In this document: positions 53,889-62,324 of the stretch, piece after piece
Layout of the letters: every line of letters begins with the position of its first letter
Position numbering within the stretch: the stretch's first letter is position 1
Assembly (NCBI RefSeq): GCF_040957575.1
Contig: NZ_CP162602.1
Span: 558,001 to 622,000, forward strand
DNA from: Vibrio sp. HB236076
GTDB lineage: Bacteria; Pseudomonadota; Gammaproteobacteria; Enterobacterales; Vibrionaceae
Length of the DNA: 64,000 nt
Reading direction: 5' to 3'
Made by a program: the position numbers and the translations under genes
Notes under the pieces: model-generated
Seen by the model: the letters and a program-made list of their open reading frames with translations, nothing else
What the model was told of the DNA's origin: nothing
Databases searched by the model: none

Positions 53889-54088
53889 GTTTTAAAAAGT
53901 TAATTTTTAAGTGTAATTCGCCTTTAAATTTACATTTTTGTAAAAATATTTTATATAAATGGTTAAATGGAATTCCTATGTCGTATGTAATGACAAACTT
54001 TAAAGATTTTGATGCCGTAAAAGTAAACACGCCATAATGAGCGATAAAACCTTGGTTTGATGCAAGTGAGCTAAAACTTATCCCTACT
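53889..54088. other. A/T-rich spacer without recognised features
   Basis: This 200-base stretch within the islet has no convincing frame. Its sequence continues the low-G/C composition of the upstream gene. Confidence 0.3.
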
Positions 54089-54685
54089 GAGGAGTTCAAT
54101 GTAAACAGCTATGTGTGTGTTATAGCCCGAGCCCGACCATGTAATCTGCTTCACAGTGGTTATTACGCTGGGCTTAAAGCCCCACACAGCAAACGGCAGA
54201 TTGAAGATTGCCACTTGCTGACAAAGACTAAACAACTCTGGTTAGAAAGCGGTGGTTTGCATGGCCACCGCAATCTTCACCCTGATTTACAAGAGGTGCA
54301 TATTGAATGTGGTCGAGATCGTGTATTGAGACAGATGACAGGTGCAAAGATTCAGGCATTACGAGGTTACAAGCGTCGCAAAGTCGATTACTAGGGGTAT
54401 GAATTCATTTCTAAACCCAATGTGCTTAATCGTCAATTCGAGGTTGAGATACTTAACCAGTGGTTGGTCAGCGATATTACGTATATCCACATCCATGATG
54501 GCTTCTTATTTTTGTCGGTGGTGATGGGTTGGTATACGCGTAAAATTGTGCGTTGGTCAATGTCGGAGAGAATGATTGAATATCTTGTTCTCTCAGCACT
54601 TACAATGATCTATTGGAAAAGAAAGCCAGAATCAGCGGTTCACTTACACTTCGATCAGGGTAGCCAAGATTCAAGGCGAGAATAA
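54089..54685 (+). pseudogene. Broken IS3-family transposase (OrfB) remnant
   Basis: The frame reads as the IS3-family OrfB: LLHSGYYAGLKAPHSKRQIEDCHLL, WLESGGLHGHRNLHPDL, GRDRVLRQM, then after an in-frame TAG at 54392-54394 continues as VLNRQFEVEILNQWLVSDITYIHIHDGFLFLSVVMG and SMSERMIEYLVLSAL, to FDQGSQDSRRE. The DDE catalytic core is only partly present: D in VSDITYI and D in HFDQGSQ are visible, and the part with the final E is lost. OrfA and the terminal repeats were not found. It is dead on two counts: a stop and a truncated C-terminus. Confidence 0.88.
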
Positions 54686-54713
54686 AAATCATATAAAAAA
54701 TTAGGAAGTTAAA

Positions 54714-55064
54714 ATGAGAATTGGAAAGTTGATGTCCATTGTTAGTTTAATACTTATGTTATCTTCATGTGGTAATGATTCTATTTCACAAATTAAAAAC
54801 TCGAATTTCTGTGATGGCTCTGACCTATCATTTGAAGATACTCTCTCTTTAAAGTACGACAGTGAAATAAAATGGTCTAAGTTTGAGACAAAAGATGGAC
54901 AAGATATAGTTGAAGTTAATGCAAAGTCTAAGAAAGGAAAAACCTTCATGATGCAGTATTTAATTAAAACCACTGCATCGGGAAAAATAATTCCCAAGCC
55001 TGGCTATATTGAAATTGATGGTAAGAAATCAAATTTTTTTGGCTTATTGTTTTTGTGTATATAA
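54714..55064 (+). CDS. Hypothetical small lipoprotein
   Basis: A 116-residue precursor with a lipoprotein signal: MRIGKLMSIVSLILMLSSC, the lipobox LSSC putting the lipid cysteine at residue 19. The mature part is hydrophilic, with no motif I recognise, and may be anchored in the outer or inner membrane. AGGAAG precedes the ATG. It lies within the A/T-rich islet right after the broken transposase, so it is likely a cargo gene. Function unknown. Confidence 0.7.
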   Translation: MRIGKLMSIVSLILMLSSCGNDSISQIKNSNFCDGSDLSFEDTLSLKYDSEIKWSKFETKDGQDIVEVNAKSKKGKTFMMQYLIKTTASGKIIPKPGYIEIDGKKSNFFGLLFLCI

Positions 55065-55302
55065 CAACAAACACTCCCTGTGCTGATGATCCATACAAAC
55101 CATTCAAATAGACCTTCAACGCTCTGCGATTTTGGTCTATGTCGGGTGTGGTCTTGATAAGAAATGTGGGATGTTAGCTAGTGTAGTTCGGGTTACTTAA
55201 TAAGGCATTAGCAGATCCCTTTGTAATTCTCTCAACCTACAGGTATACGTGAGGCGCCGATACGCCATTATTGCCAAGTGATTTTGTGACTAACTGGGTG
55301 AA
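55065..55302. other. Spacer at the right side of the islet
   Basis: The 238 bases before the second repeat copy hold no convincing gene or terminator. Confidence 0.3.
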
Positions 55303-55365
55303 ATCATCGGTGCCTCGGTCGCGCTGCTTGGCATGGCGATTATTATTTTTGCGCCACGGCAAATA
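55303..55365 (+). pseudogene. Fragment of the ynfA 3' end (57-bp repeat, copy 2)
   Basis: Bases 55303-55359 repeat the end of ynfA (53007-53063) with one mismatch, and the frame ends with PRQI-stop instead of PRTT-stop at 55365. There is no start or upstream ynfA sequence, so this is a fragment. Which copy is original cannot be told from this window. Confidence 0.85.
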
Positions 55366-55439
55366 TAATGCGCTTGATTGATTCAATAAATAAAAATATC
55401 AAATTATAGTTATTACTGACCTAAGATATTGGTCAGGTT

Positions 55440-55991
55440 TTAGCATTCAAGGCGATGTAAGATCTTCACGCTACTTTCTATTACATGATCACTGACGCCC
55501 GTCATGTAAGTTGTTGTGATTGCCCCTTCTTTTAGCAGACATATCGCATTGAGCAATTCCTCAGAATCTCCACTTAGCTTGCTTTGTATTAATTGGCGTA
55601 CTTGTGCTTTATGGAAACGGCAATAGTTAGACATTTCACTGTTCGTATCATGGAATTCTGCCGCAGTATTGATAAAGAAACATCCATTAAAATCCCCAAG
55701 TTCAGGCTCCTTGCCATCAAACCAATCTTTTAAAGAATAAAACAGTGTTTCGATCACCTCGCTATTATTGTTTGTGTTTTCAAGCTTAGCTTGCAACCAC
55801 TGTATAAAAGTAAAGTGCCTTTTTTCTAAAGCCTTTAATACCAGTTCCTCTTTGCTGTTGAAGTGACTGTATAGCGTTTTTTTCGCCACACCAGAAACCT
55901 TGATTACTTCATTAATTCCAATGGAGTTAATACCGTGACGGTAAAAAAGCTCTAATGCGGTTGTTAATAGCAAATCCCTTTTCTTACTCAT
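55440..55991 (-). CDS. TetR-family transcriptional regulator
   Basis: A 183-residue repressor. The N-terminal helix-turn-helix (about 5-50) reads LLLTTALELFYRHGINSIGINEVIKVSGVAKKTLYSHFNSKEELVLKAL, and the C-terminal ligand domain carries a TetR_C-like FNGCFFINTAAEF segment. It is divergent from the HPP gene with a perfect 24-bp inverted repeat between their starts, so it probably represses both. Its inducer is unknown. Confidence 0.9.
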   Translation of the reverse strand: MSKKRDLLLTTALELFYRHGINSIGINEVIKVSGVAKKTLYSHFNSKEELVLKALEKRHFTFIQWLQAKLENTNNNSEVIETLFYSLKDWFDGKEPELGDFNGCFFINTAAEFHDTNSEMSNYCRFHKAQVRQLIQSKLSGDSEELLNAICLLKEGAITTTYMTGVSDHVIESSVKILHRLEC

Positions 55992-56020
55992 AAAGATACC
56001 TCAAAGCCGTTTTACCTATA

Positions 56021-56050
56021 TTGACAAAAGTAGACCAATCTGTCTACAAT
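56021..56050 (+). promoter_or_regulatory. Promoter of the HPP gene
   Basis: TTGACA (56021-56026) and TACAAT (56045-56050) are separated by 18 bases, a good sigma-70 promoter. The left arm of the 24-bp inverted repeat spans the spacer and -10, so a bound repressor would block it. Confidence 0.6.
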
Positions 56051-56078
56051 TGCGTGTAGACAGATTGGTCTACTTTTG
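56025..56078. promoter_or_regulatory. Perfect 24-bp inverted repeat, TetR operator
   Basis: The arms 56025-56048 and 56055-56078 are exact reverse complements separated by ATTGCG. Each arm itself contains TAGAC-N6-GTCTA, a half-symmetric element, so four half-sites are arranged in tandem. It lies between the divergent TetR and HPP genes and covers the HPP promoter, so it is very likely the operator. Confidence 0.8.
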
Positions 56079-56092
56079 ATTGTGAGGTTTTT

Positions 56093-56551
56093 ATGAATCA
56101 TTATTTGTCTGCTTTAGTCGCAGGAGTAGGGGCTTCAATAACTCTTGGTCTTCTCTTGATGGCAGAGGCTAATATGGAAAGTGTAGCTTTGGTTATGGCT
56201 CCGTTTGGGGCGACAGCGGTGCTCGTTTTTGGTTTGCCAAGTAGCCCCCTGGCTCAGCCCAAAAATGTCATTTTGGGTCATTTGATCACTGCCAGTATTG
56301 GTATCGTGTTTTCCCAATATGTCGGCGTCACACCGTTGAGTTTATCTGTGGCGACCGGGTTAGGCATTACGTGTATGTTGCTGTCTAAAACAACACACCC
56401 ACCAGCGGGCGCGAATCCCATTTTAATTATGTTGTCTGGTTATGGGTGGTCGTTCTTATTTACGCCAGTTTTGGTTGGAGCTGTCGTGATAGTTTTGATG
56501 AGTAAAGCTATTCAAAAAGCGCAACGATACAGCTTAAAGCCTGAATGCTAG
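56093..56551 (+). CDS. HPP-family membrane protein
   Basis: A 152-residue inner-membrane protein with about four to five hydrophobic segments. It carries APFGATAVLVFGLPSSPLAQPKNVILGHL and THPPAGANPILIML, the motif from which HPP proteins take their name. Members are suggested to move nitrite or other anions. GAGG lies before the ATG, and it is under control of the TetR operator. No other gene follows on this strand, so the physiological role stays open. Confidence 0.85.
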   Translation: MNHYLSALVAGVGASITLGLLLMAEANMESVALVMAPFGATAVLVFGLPSSPLAQPKNVILGHLITASIGIVFSQYVGVTPLSLSVATGLGITCMLLSKTTHPPAGANPILIMLSGYGWSFLFTPVLVGAVVIVLMSKAIQKAQRYSLKPEC

Positions 56552-56804
56552 CAAGGAAATGAAGAAGGGGTTTGAGCTTGATCTTATGACATTTAGCAGT
56601 GTTAATTTAAGTGTGTTGTATTGTTTTTCGCCGGCTTAGACTTGAGTGGAGTGTCTTTACAAAGCAAGATCTTTTCATTACCACGTAGGAGCATGGCAAC
56701 AAGATAAAAACAAACCTAATGACCAAACGCTTCGCGCTCACAGTTTTCTTTAATGTCGGTTGGTGATAATGGTTAAAACTCGCCGCTAAAGGTCGAGAAA
56801 AGAG
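56552..56804. other. Intergenic region without recognised features
   Basis: The 369-base gap between HPP and guaD has no credible gene; its only clear structure is the hairpin at 56805-56858. A reverse-strand frame at 56607-56840 has no motif and unusual composition. Confidence 0.35.
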
Positions 56805-56858
56805 AAGGATCATTGGCGGATTGGGAGTTGGATGTATCAATCAGTGCCAATGATCCTT
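56805..56858. terminator. Hairpin between the HPP gene and guaD
   Basis: AAGGATCATTGGC (56805-56817) and GCCAATGATCCTT (56846-56858) form a perfect 13-bp stem with a 28-base loop, flanked by A-rich and T-rich sequence on both sides. It lies between the convergent ends of HPP and guaD and probably terminates both. Confidence 0.65.
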
Positions 56859-56920
56859 TATTTTATGCCTTATGAATGAACGGCAAGCCCGTCGCTATCG
56901 CAAGGTAAACCGCAAATGGG

Positions 56921-58258
56921 TTAACTCACCGCAGTGCGATTGTCAGCAGTAAGCGTTGATTGGTACACCTGCTTACCCGCGACATAAGTTTTTTCGATCG
57001 CGCGGTCGTCGCCAAGCACAATATACGCAAACAGAGCCTCGCTTAAGGTGGTGGTTTTTTGCAAACGCTGCGACAACATGTCACTGCCTTGGGTGTCTAA
57101 AACGATAAAGTCGGCAGCCGTTCCTTGGTTTAAGTTGCCGATATCGTGTTCCAGTCCCATGGCCACCGCTGCGCCTTGAGTACAAAGGTAGAGCGACTCA
57201 AATGGGTTGAGGCTCTGATTTTGTAACTGCAAGATCTTATACGCATCCGATTGATTGGCAAACAAACTCAAACTGGTTCCGCCGCCCACATCACTGGCAA
57301 TCGACACAGGAATGCCCCTCTCTTTCGCTTCAAAATACGGGAATAAACCACTGCCCAAAAACAGGTTAGAAGACGGACAAAAACTGATGCTCGCACCGGT
57401 GTCGGCAATCGCTTGTTTCTCACGTTCAGTCAAGTGAATACCGTGACCAAGTAAACAGCGCTCGCGCACGAGGTTATTTTGTTGGTAGACGTCGAGGTAA
57501 TCCTTGCTCTCTGGGTAGAGTGAGGCAACCCAAGCAATTTCATCTTTGTTTTCACTGATGTGGGTTTGAATAAAGGTATCGGGGTGCTCGGTAGCCAATT
57601 GACCAGCCAGTTGTAACTGTAAAGGGGTGCTGGTGGGCGCAAACCTTGGCGTCACGGCATACAATAACCGGTCGGTTTTGTGCCATTGTTCGATGAGCGC
57701 CTTACTTTGATGATAGCTTTGCTGCGCTTCATCGCGCAGGTTGTCTGGGCAGTGGCGATCCATCATCACTTTACCGGCGATCATACAGGCGTGGTGAGCT
57801 TGAGCTTGTTCGAAGAACGCATTGACGGACTCAGGGTGAATCGTGGCATAAACACAGGCCGATGTGGTGCCGTGTTTAAACAACTGCTGAATAAAAAACT
57901 CGGCTTGTTGATTAGCGTAGGCTTGATCACCAAATTGAGATTCGGCAGGGAAGGTGTACTGGTTGAGCCAATCGAGCAATTGATTGCCGTAACTGGCGAT
58001 GATTTCCATTTGTGGGAAATGAACGTGACTGTCGATCATGCCGGGCAAAATGAGCCCTTGATGCTTGATATAATTAGGACTATTGAGCCAGTGCTGGTTT
58101 TCGTCTGCTGCAAAAAATTGCTCGGCTGAACTCAGCGCGAGGATCTTGCCATCGTCGATCAGTAACACACCATCGGCATGGTACACGTGATCGTCGGCTG
58201 GGTTATGAGTGGCGGTGGGAAAGTGAAGAATGGCACCGCGATGTAGACTTAACGCCAT
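56921..58258 (-). CDS. guaD: Guanine deaminase GuaD
   Basis: A 445-residue zinc-dependent amidohydrolase that deaminates guanine to xanthine. LPGMIDSHVHFPQ carries the first metal histidines H78 and H80; QTHISENKDEI, LLGHGIHLTEREK and SFCPSSNLFLGSGLFPYF are the other catalytic blocks, and VSIASDVGGGTS holds the last metal aspartate. It lies two bases after hiuH at the end of the xdhA-xdhB-xdhC-uraD-hiuH-guaD unit and feeds xanthine to XdhAB. A cyclic amidohydrolase of other specificity is unlikely. Confidence 0.93.
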   Translation of the reverse strand: MALSLHRGAILHFPTATHNPADDHVYHADGVLLIDDGKILALSSAEQFFAADENQHWLNSPNYIKHQGLILPGMIDSHVHFPQMEIIASYGNQLLDWLNQYTFPAESQFGDQAYANQQAEFFIQQLFKHGTTSACVYATIHPESVNAFFEQAQAHHACMIAGKVMMDRHCPDNLRDEAQQSYHQSKALIEQWHKTDRLLYAVTPRFAPTSTPLQLQLAGQLATEHPDTFIQTHISENKDEIAWVASLYPESKDYLDVYQQNNLVRERCLLGHGIHLTEREKQAIADTGASISFCPSSNLFLGSGLFPYFEAKERGIPVSIASDVGGGTSLSLFANQSDAYKILQLQNQSLNPFESLYLCTQGAAVAMGLEHDIGNLNQGTAADFIVLDTQGSDMLSQRLQKTTTLSEALFAYIVLGDDRAIEKTYVAGKQVYQSTLTADNRTAVS

Positions 58259-58260
58259 GA

Positions 58261-58578
58261 TTAACTGCCTCGGTAACTTGAAAACGTAAAGGGAGAAAGG
58301 AGTAATGGGATGTGATAGTGCCTTTCATCACTGATGGTAAAGTTCACATCGATAAACGGGAAAAAAGCGTGTTTGAAGTGGGTGATACAATAGGGCTTGA
58401 CTTCAAAACGCAAGCAATAATCGTCTTTTTCAAGCGGATGAGAAAAAGACACTCGGCCATCTTGATTGGTGGTTTGACTCTCAAGACGCGCACCGTCGAG
58501 AGTCTGTAAATGAATGACCACGTCTTGTGCTGGTAAACCGTTGGTGGTGTCGAGAATATGACAACTCAAACTGCTCAT
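58261..58578 (-). CDS. hiuH: 5-Hydroxyisourate hydrolase HiuH
   Basis: A 105-residue transthyretin-like enzyme that opens 5-hydroxyisourate to OHCU in the ureide pathway. SLSCHILDTTNGLPA holds the first catalytic histidine (H7) and the C-terminal HYHIPLLLSPFTFSSYRGS is the classical signature ending in YRGS. No signal peptide is seen, so it acts in the cytoplasm. It overlaps uraD by four bases. Confidence 0.95.
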   Translation of the reverse strand: MSSLSCHILDTTNGLPAQDVVIHLQTLDGARLESQTTNQDGRVSFSHPLEKDDYCLRFEVKPYCITHFKHAFFPFIDVNFTISDERHYHIPLLLSPFTFSSYRGS

Positions 58579-59051
58579 AATAGGGCCTCCATGCGGTTGA
58601 GCGTGATTTTCATCTGTTCTTGTGATGCATTTTCTAATTCTTGCTCGCGGCGGTTGTTGATTCTGTCGCGCAGGGCTTTTAGCATTTGTTCTGCGGTTTT
58701 GTCTGAAGCAAAGATAATAAAAATAAAGCCAAATTTGTCACGGTAGGTTTGATTGTCTACCAGCAAACTTTCGAGTACCTCGCGCTCGGCCCCTGAGACC
58801 TGCGCTTGCTCTTTTTCACTCAGCGCTTTGCCGTGACCGTATTTCTTTGCCAGGCTTTCGATATCGCCAATCATCGGGTGACCGGCAAAGGCTTCTAACC
58901 AATCGCTTTCATTGAGCTTGGCAAAAGACGCCGACGCGGCTTGCTTAAAGGCGTACTCACTCTCAAATGGCGCTTGTGCTTGCATCAGGGTTTGCCAGCG
59001 CACACTGCTGCACAATTGCGGCCATTGTAATGGGTCTATGTGGATGGTCAT
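58575..59051 (-). CDS. uraD: OHCU decarboxylase UraD
   Basis: A 158-residue enzyme that turns 2-oxo-4-hydroxy-4-carboxy-5-ureidoimidazoline stereospecifically into (S)-allantoin. The catalytic histidine H58 lies in FAGHPMIGD, and KFGFIFIIFASDKTAEQML with the RINNRREQEL helix are the remaining family blocks. It overlaps xdhC before and hiuH after by ATGA, so the steps following urate oxidation are made together. Confidence 0.94.
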   Translation of the reverse strand: MTIHIDPLQWPQLCSSVRWQTLMQAQAPFESEYAFKQAASASFAKLNESDWLEAFAGHPMIGDIESLAKKYGHGKALSEKEQAQVSGAEREVLESLLVDNQTYRDKFGFIFIIFASDKTAEQMLKALRDRINNRREQELENASQEQMKITLNRMEALL

Positions 59052-59968
59052 TGTGAAAATACCTTTGTGTTTGCCAATGTTTTTCGCACTTGATTAACCT
59101 CTTTCCAGCTCGAGCTGGCAGTATCGCGATGTTGGGGGGCGGTGGTTGTCATCCATTGATTAAGCTCTGCTGCCACCGATACGGCCACTTGCATGGGCAA
59201 TTTGCCATGGATATCGGGGTGGCCGATGGGGCAGACGAGCGGCGAGAGCAAATCAGGGGTGGCTAATTGCTCTTGTAACCGGAAGCGGAAACGTTGATTT
59301 TTGCCTTCAGAGCCAATCAGACCGACATAGTCAAATTTATTGAGCGCCAGCGCTTGTTGTACAATGTCATAATCGAGCTGGTGATCTTGGGTCATCACTA
59401 CAATTTTCGTTTGTGGGCTCATGTCGCTGAGCAATTGGTTCAGGTCGTCAACTCCTTGCGCTGATATCCCTTGTTGGATCAACGATTCGCGCCATTGCGG
59501 GCGATTGTCATAGATTGTTAATTGGCACGGCATGGCGGCTAAAATCCCCGCCAACGCTTGCCCTACGTGGCCTGCGCCAAATACGGCGATGGGCAGGTGT
59601 TGGCATTGGTGATACTCCATTAATACTTGCACGCCACCGCCACAGCATTGACCTAAATCGGCAGCAAGTGAAAAGCGTTCAATCGACATCGAATGCTCGC
59701 CGTTATTTAACTGTTCGCGCGCCTTTTGGATCACCTGAAACTCGAGGTTACCACCACCAAGTGTGTCGTATTGAGCTTTGCTTGTGATCACCATTTTGGC
59801 TCCTACCGAGCGAGGCACTGAGCCCACTTCCGCCACGACGGTCGCCAAACAAAACGCTTCACCCTGTTGATTGAGTTGTGCGCAAGCCTTAGACCAATTG
59901 AGCCCCGAGCTAAAAGGGCTGGGGATATCGCCAATCGATAAGGCGTTATTTGAGGGTGGCATCGGCAT
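59048..59968 (-). CDS. xdhC: Xanthine dehydrogenase accessory protein XdhC
   Basis: A 306-residue chaperone that binds molybdenum cofactor, adds the sulfido ligand and inserts it into XdhB. The N-terminal XdhC/CoxI domain has GEAFCLATVVAEVGSVPRSVGAKMVI and LGQCCGGGVQVLMEY. The C-terminal Rossmann domain starts with PIAVFGAGHVGQALAGIL. It overlaps xdhB by 23 bases and uraD by four. Its presence shows that a molybdenum enzyme is made here. Confidence 0.92.
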   Translation of the reverse strand: MPMPPSNNALSIGDIPSPFSSGLNWSKACAQLNQQGEAFCLATVVAEVGSVPRSVGAKMVITSKAQYDTLGGGNLEFQVIQKAREQLNNGEHSMSIERFSLAADLGQCCGGGVQVLMEYHQCQHLPIAVFGAGHVGQALAGILAAMPCQLTIYDNRPQWRESLIQQGISAQGVDDLNQLLSDMSPQTKIVVMTQDHQLDYDIVQQALALNKFDYVGLIGSEGKNQRFRFRLQEQLATPDLLSPLVCPIGHPDIHGKLPMQVAVSVAAELNQWMTTTAPQHRDTASSSWKEVNQVRKTLANTKVFSQ

Positions 59969-62324
59969 GACGTTTTACCTCTTGTGATGGTTGGCGCAAT
60001 GATTCACAGGCCATTAATATCGCTTCCCCTGTTGCAGGTGCGTGCAAAACTGGTGGCTGCTTGTGGTCAGCAACCGCTGCAACCGCATCGTAAATGGCGC
60101 ACCAAGTACTGATGGCATGCATAAAAGGAGGCTCTCCAATCGCTTTTGAGCGATAGATACTGTGCTCTGGGTTGGCTTTATCAAATAGAGCAATGTTCAT
60201 CTGATTCGGATAATCGTGAATCGATGGGATTTTGTAGTTCATTGGGCTGTCAGACAATAAGCGCCCCGATTCAGGGTGCCAGACCAACTCCTCTGTCGTC
60301 AGCCAACCTAACCCTTGAATGTAGCCGCCTTCAATCTGACCGATATCAATCGCTGGGTTGAGTGAATGTCCTACATCGTGCAAGATGTCGACGCGTTCTA
60401 CTTTCATCTCTCCTGTTAGCGTGTCAATGCTGACTTCTGAGCAGCAAGCGCCAATGGCAAAATAAAAGAACGGGCGTCCTTTGCCGGTTTGGCGGTTGTA
60501 GTGAATCTTCGGCGTTTTATAAAACCCAGTGGTCGAGAGGGAAACCCGCGCTAAATAGGCTTTTTGCACTACCTCTGCCCAAGGCAAGGCTTGCCCATCA
60601 CAATGCACTAGGCCATCTTCAATGTGCACCTGCTCAGACTGATAATGCGCTTTGGCAAATTCAATCACCCGCTCTTTGATGATCATCGCCGCGTTATAGG
60701 CAGCCATGCCGTTTAAATCGGTCCCGGATGAAGCCGCCGTCGGCGAAGTGTTGGGCACTTTGTCGGTTCGCGTTGAGGTAACGAGGACCTTGTCAAAATC
60801 GATCCCCAAAGCGTGAGCAACAATTTGTTGAATTTTGGTATGCAGGCCTTGGCCCATTTCGGTGCCGCCGTGGGATACCTGCACCGAACCATCCGTATAG
60901 ACGTGCATCAAGGCACCTGCTTGGTTGAGGTGCTGAGCGGTGAAGGAAATGCCAAACTTAACCGGGGTCAGGGCTAAACCGCGCTTCACGACCGGTTGGT
61001 TGCGATTGTGCTCGCGGATCGCTTGACGTCGCGCGCGATAATCACAGCTTTGTGCCAGATCCTCCATCACCTGCTTGAGCGTGTCGTGTTGATCTACTTC
61101 CATACCATAAGGCGTGGTGGTCTTGCCAGGTCGATACAGGTTCTTTAACCGCAAATCCAAGGCATCTTGTCCGGTTTTTATCGCCAGTTGTTCCATGGCT
61201 TTTTCGATTAACACCATCCCTTGCGGGCCGCCAAAGCCGCGAAACGCTGTGTGTGACACGGTATCGGTTTTTAAGCGGTGGCCTTGAATATGGCTCTGAC
61301 CTAGGTAGTAGGCGTTGTCGGCGTGAAACATGGCTCGGTCGACAATCGCATCGGACAAATCAGGCGAGTGCCCACACAAACCGTGGATCTGAATGTCCGC
61401 TTGTTGAATAATGCCATCTTTGTCGGTACGTAATTGGTACTGATTATAAAAGGGGTGACGTTTGCCCGTTGCCGTCATATCGATGCGGCGCGGTAAACGG
61501 ATTTTGACCGCTTTTCCGGTTAAAATCGCGCCTAACGCAGCAAAGCAAGCCCAATGGGACGCTTGGCTTTCTTTGCCGCCAAAGCCGCCGCCCATCCGGC
61601 GCATATCAATGGTGACGCGGTTAAAATCAATCGCTAATACTTCGGCGACCAGTTTTTGGATCTCGGTTGGGTTTTGCGTCGAGCAGCGCAAGAAAATACC
61701 ACCATCTTCCGCTACTTCGGCCAAACTGGCTTGAGTTTCTAGGTAAAAGTGCTCCTGACCACCAACGTGTATATCGCCTTCGAGAGTGAGGGTTTCACTG
61801 CTGTTGCTCTCAGAGGGGGACTGCGATGGCGCTTGCTCTGCCATGGTATGTACTGGCAACAATGGCGGCAGATGCACAGAAGAGGCAAAGTCGACACTGG
61901 CGCTCTCTTCGTCGTATTCTATCTGCGCTTTTTGCGCCGCTTGCCATGCTTGTCGTTCGGTTTTCGCCAGCACGAACGCGATAGGTTGCCCGTGGTGTTT
62001 AATCACATTGTCAAACACCAATAAAGGATCGCCTTTAAAAATGGGGCCGATGTCTTTTTCGCCAGGAATGGCAGTGTGATCCACCACTTTGACAACGCCA
62101 GGACTGGCCGAAACCGCGCTTAGATCTAAGGATGTGATGGTACCTTTGGCGATGGTGCTCACAATCACCGCCGCGTGAAGACAGCCCTTGGGAGTTGGGT
62201 AGTCATCAATAAAAGGCGCGTCACCACAGACTTGTTTACTGGCACTCTCGTGTTGCCGGCTTTTGCCAACCACGTTAGAAGAAAGTGCCGGTTGGCCTAC
62301 GTTGATTTGTGTTAGCTTACGCAT
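59946..62324 (-). CDS. xdhB: Xanthine dehydrogenase molybdenum-binding subunit XdhB
   Basis: A 792-residue large subunit that oxidises hypoxanthine to xanthine and xanthine to urate at a molybdopterin centre. RMGGGFGGKESQ, FRGFGGPQGM, HGGTEMGQGLHTKI and IGQIEGGYIQGLGW are cofactor-binding blocks, and the catalytic glutamate is E731 in KAIGEPPF. Length and order match the split bacterial enzymes. It overlaps xdhA by eight bases and is matured by XdhC. Confidence 0.95.
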   Translation of the reverse strand: MRKLTQINVGQPALSSNVVGKSRQHESASKQVCGDAPFIDDYPTPKGCLHAAVIVSTIAKGTITSLDLSAVSASPGVVKVVDHTAIPGEKDIGPIFKGDPLLVFDNVIKHHGQPIAFVLAKTERQAWQAAQKAQIEYDEESASVDFASSVHLPPLLPVHTMAEQAPSQSPSESNSSETLTLEGDIHVGGQEHFYLETQASLAEVAEDGGIFLRCSTQNPTEIQKLVAEVLAIDFNRVTIDMRRMGGGFGGKESQASHWACFAALGAILTGKAVKIRLPRRIDMTATGKRHPFYNQYQLRTDKDGIIQQADIQIHGLCGHSPDLSDAIVDRAMFHADNAYYLGQSHIQGHRLKTDTVSHTAFRGFGGPQGMVLIEKAMEQLAIKTGQDALDLRLKNLYRPGKTTTPYGMEVDQHDTLKQVMEDLAQSCDYRARRQAIREHNRNQPVVKRGLALTPVKFGISFTAQHLNQAGALMHVYTDGSVQVSHGGTEMGQGLHTKIQQIVAHALGIDFDKVLVTSTRTDKVPNTSPTAASSGTDLNGMAAYNAAMIIKERVIEFAKAHYQSEQVHIEDGLVHCDGQALPWAEVVQKAYLARVSLSTTGFYKTPKIHYNRQTGKGRPFFYFAIGACCSEVSIDTLTGEMKVERVDILHDVGHSLNPAIDIGQIEGGYIQGLGWLTTEELVWHPESGRLLSDSPMNYKIPSIHDYPNQMNIALFDKANPEHSIYRSKAIGEPPFMHAISTWCAIYDAVAAVADHKQPPVLHAPATGEAILMACESLRQPSQEVKRHADATLK

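Noticed and set aside
56607..56840. Reverse-strand 77-codon frame before guaD
   Set aside because: No motif, and it runs through the left arm of the hairpin that ends transcription there.
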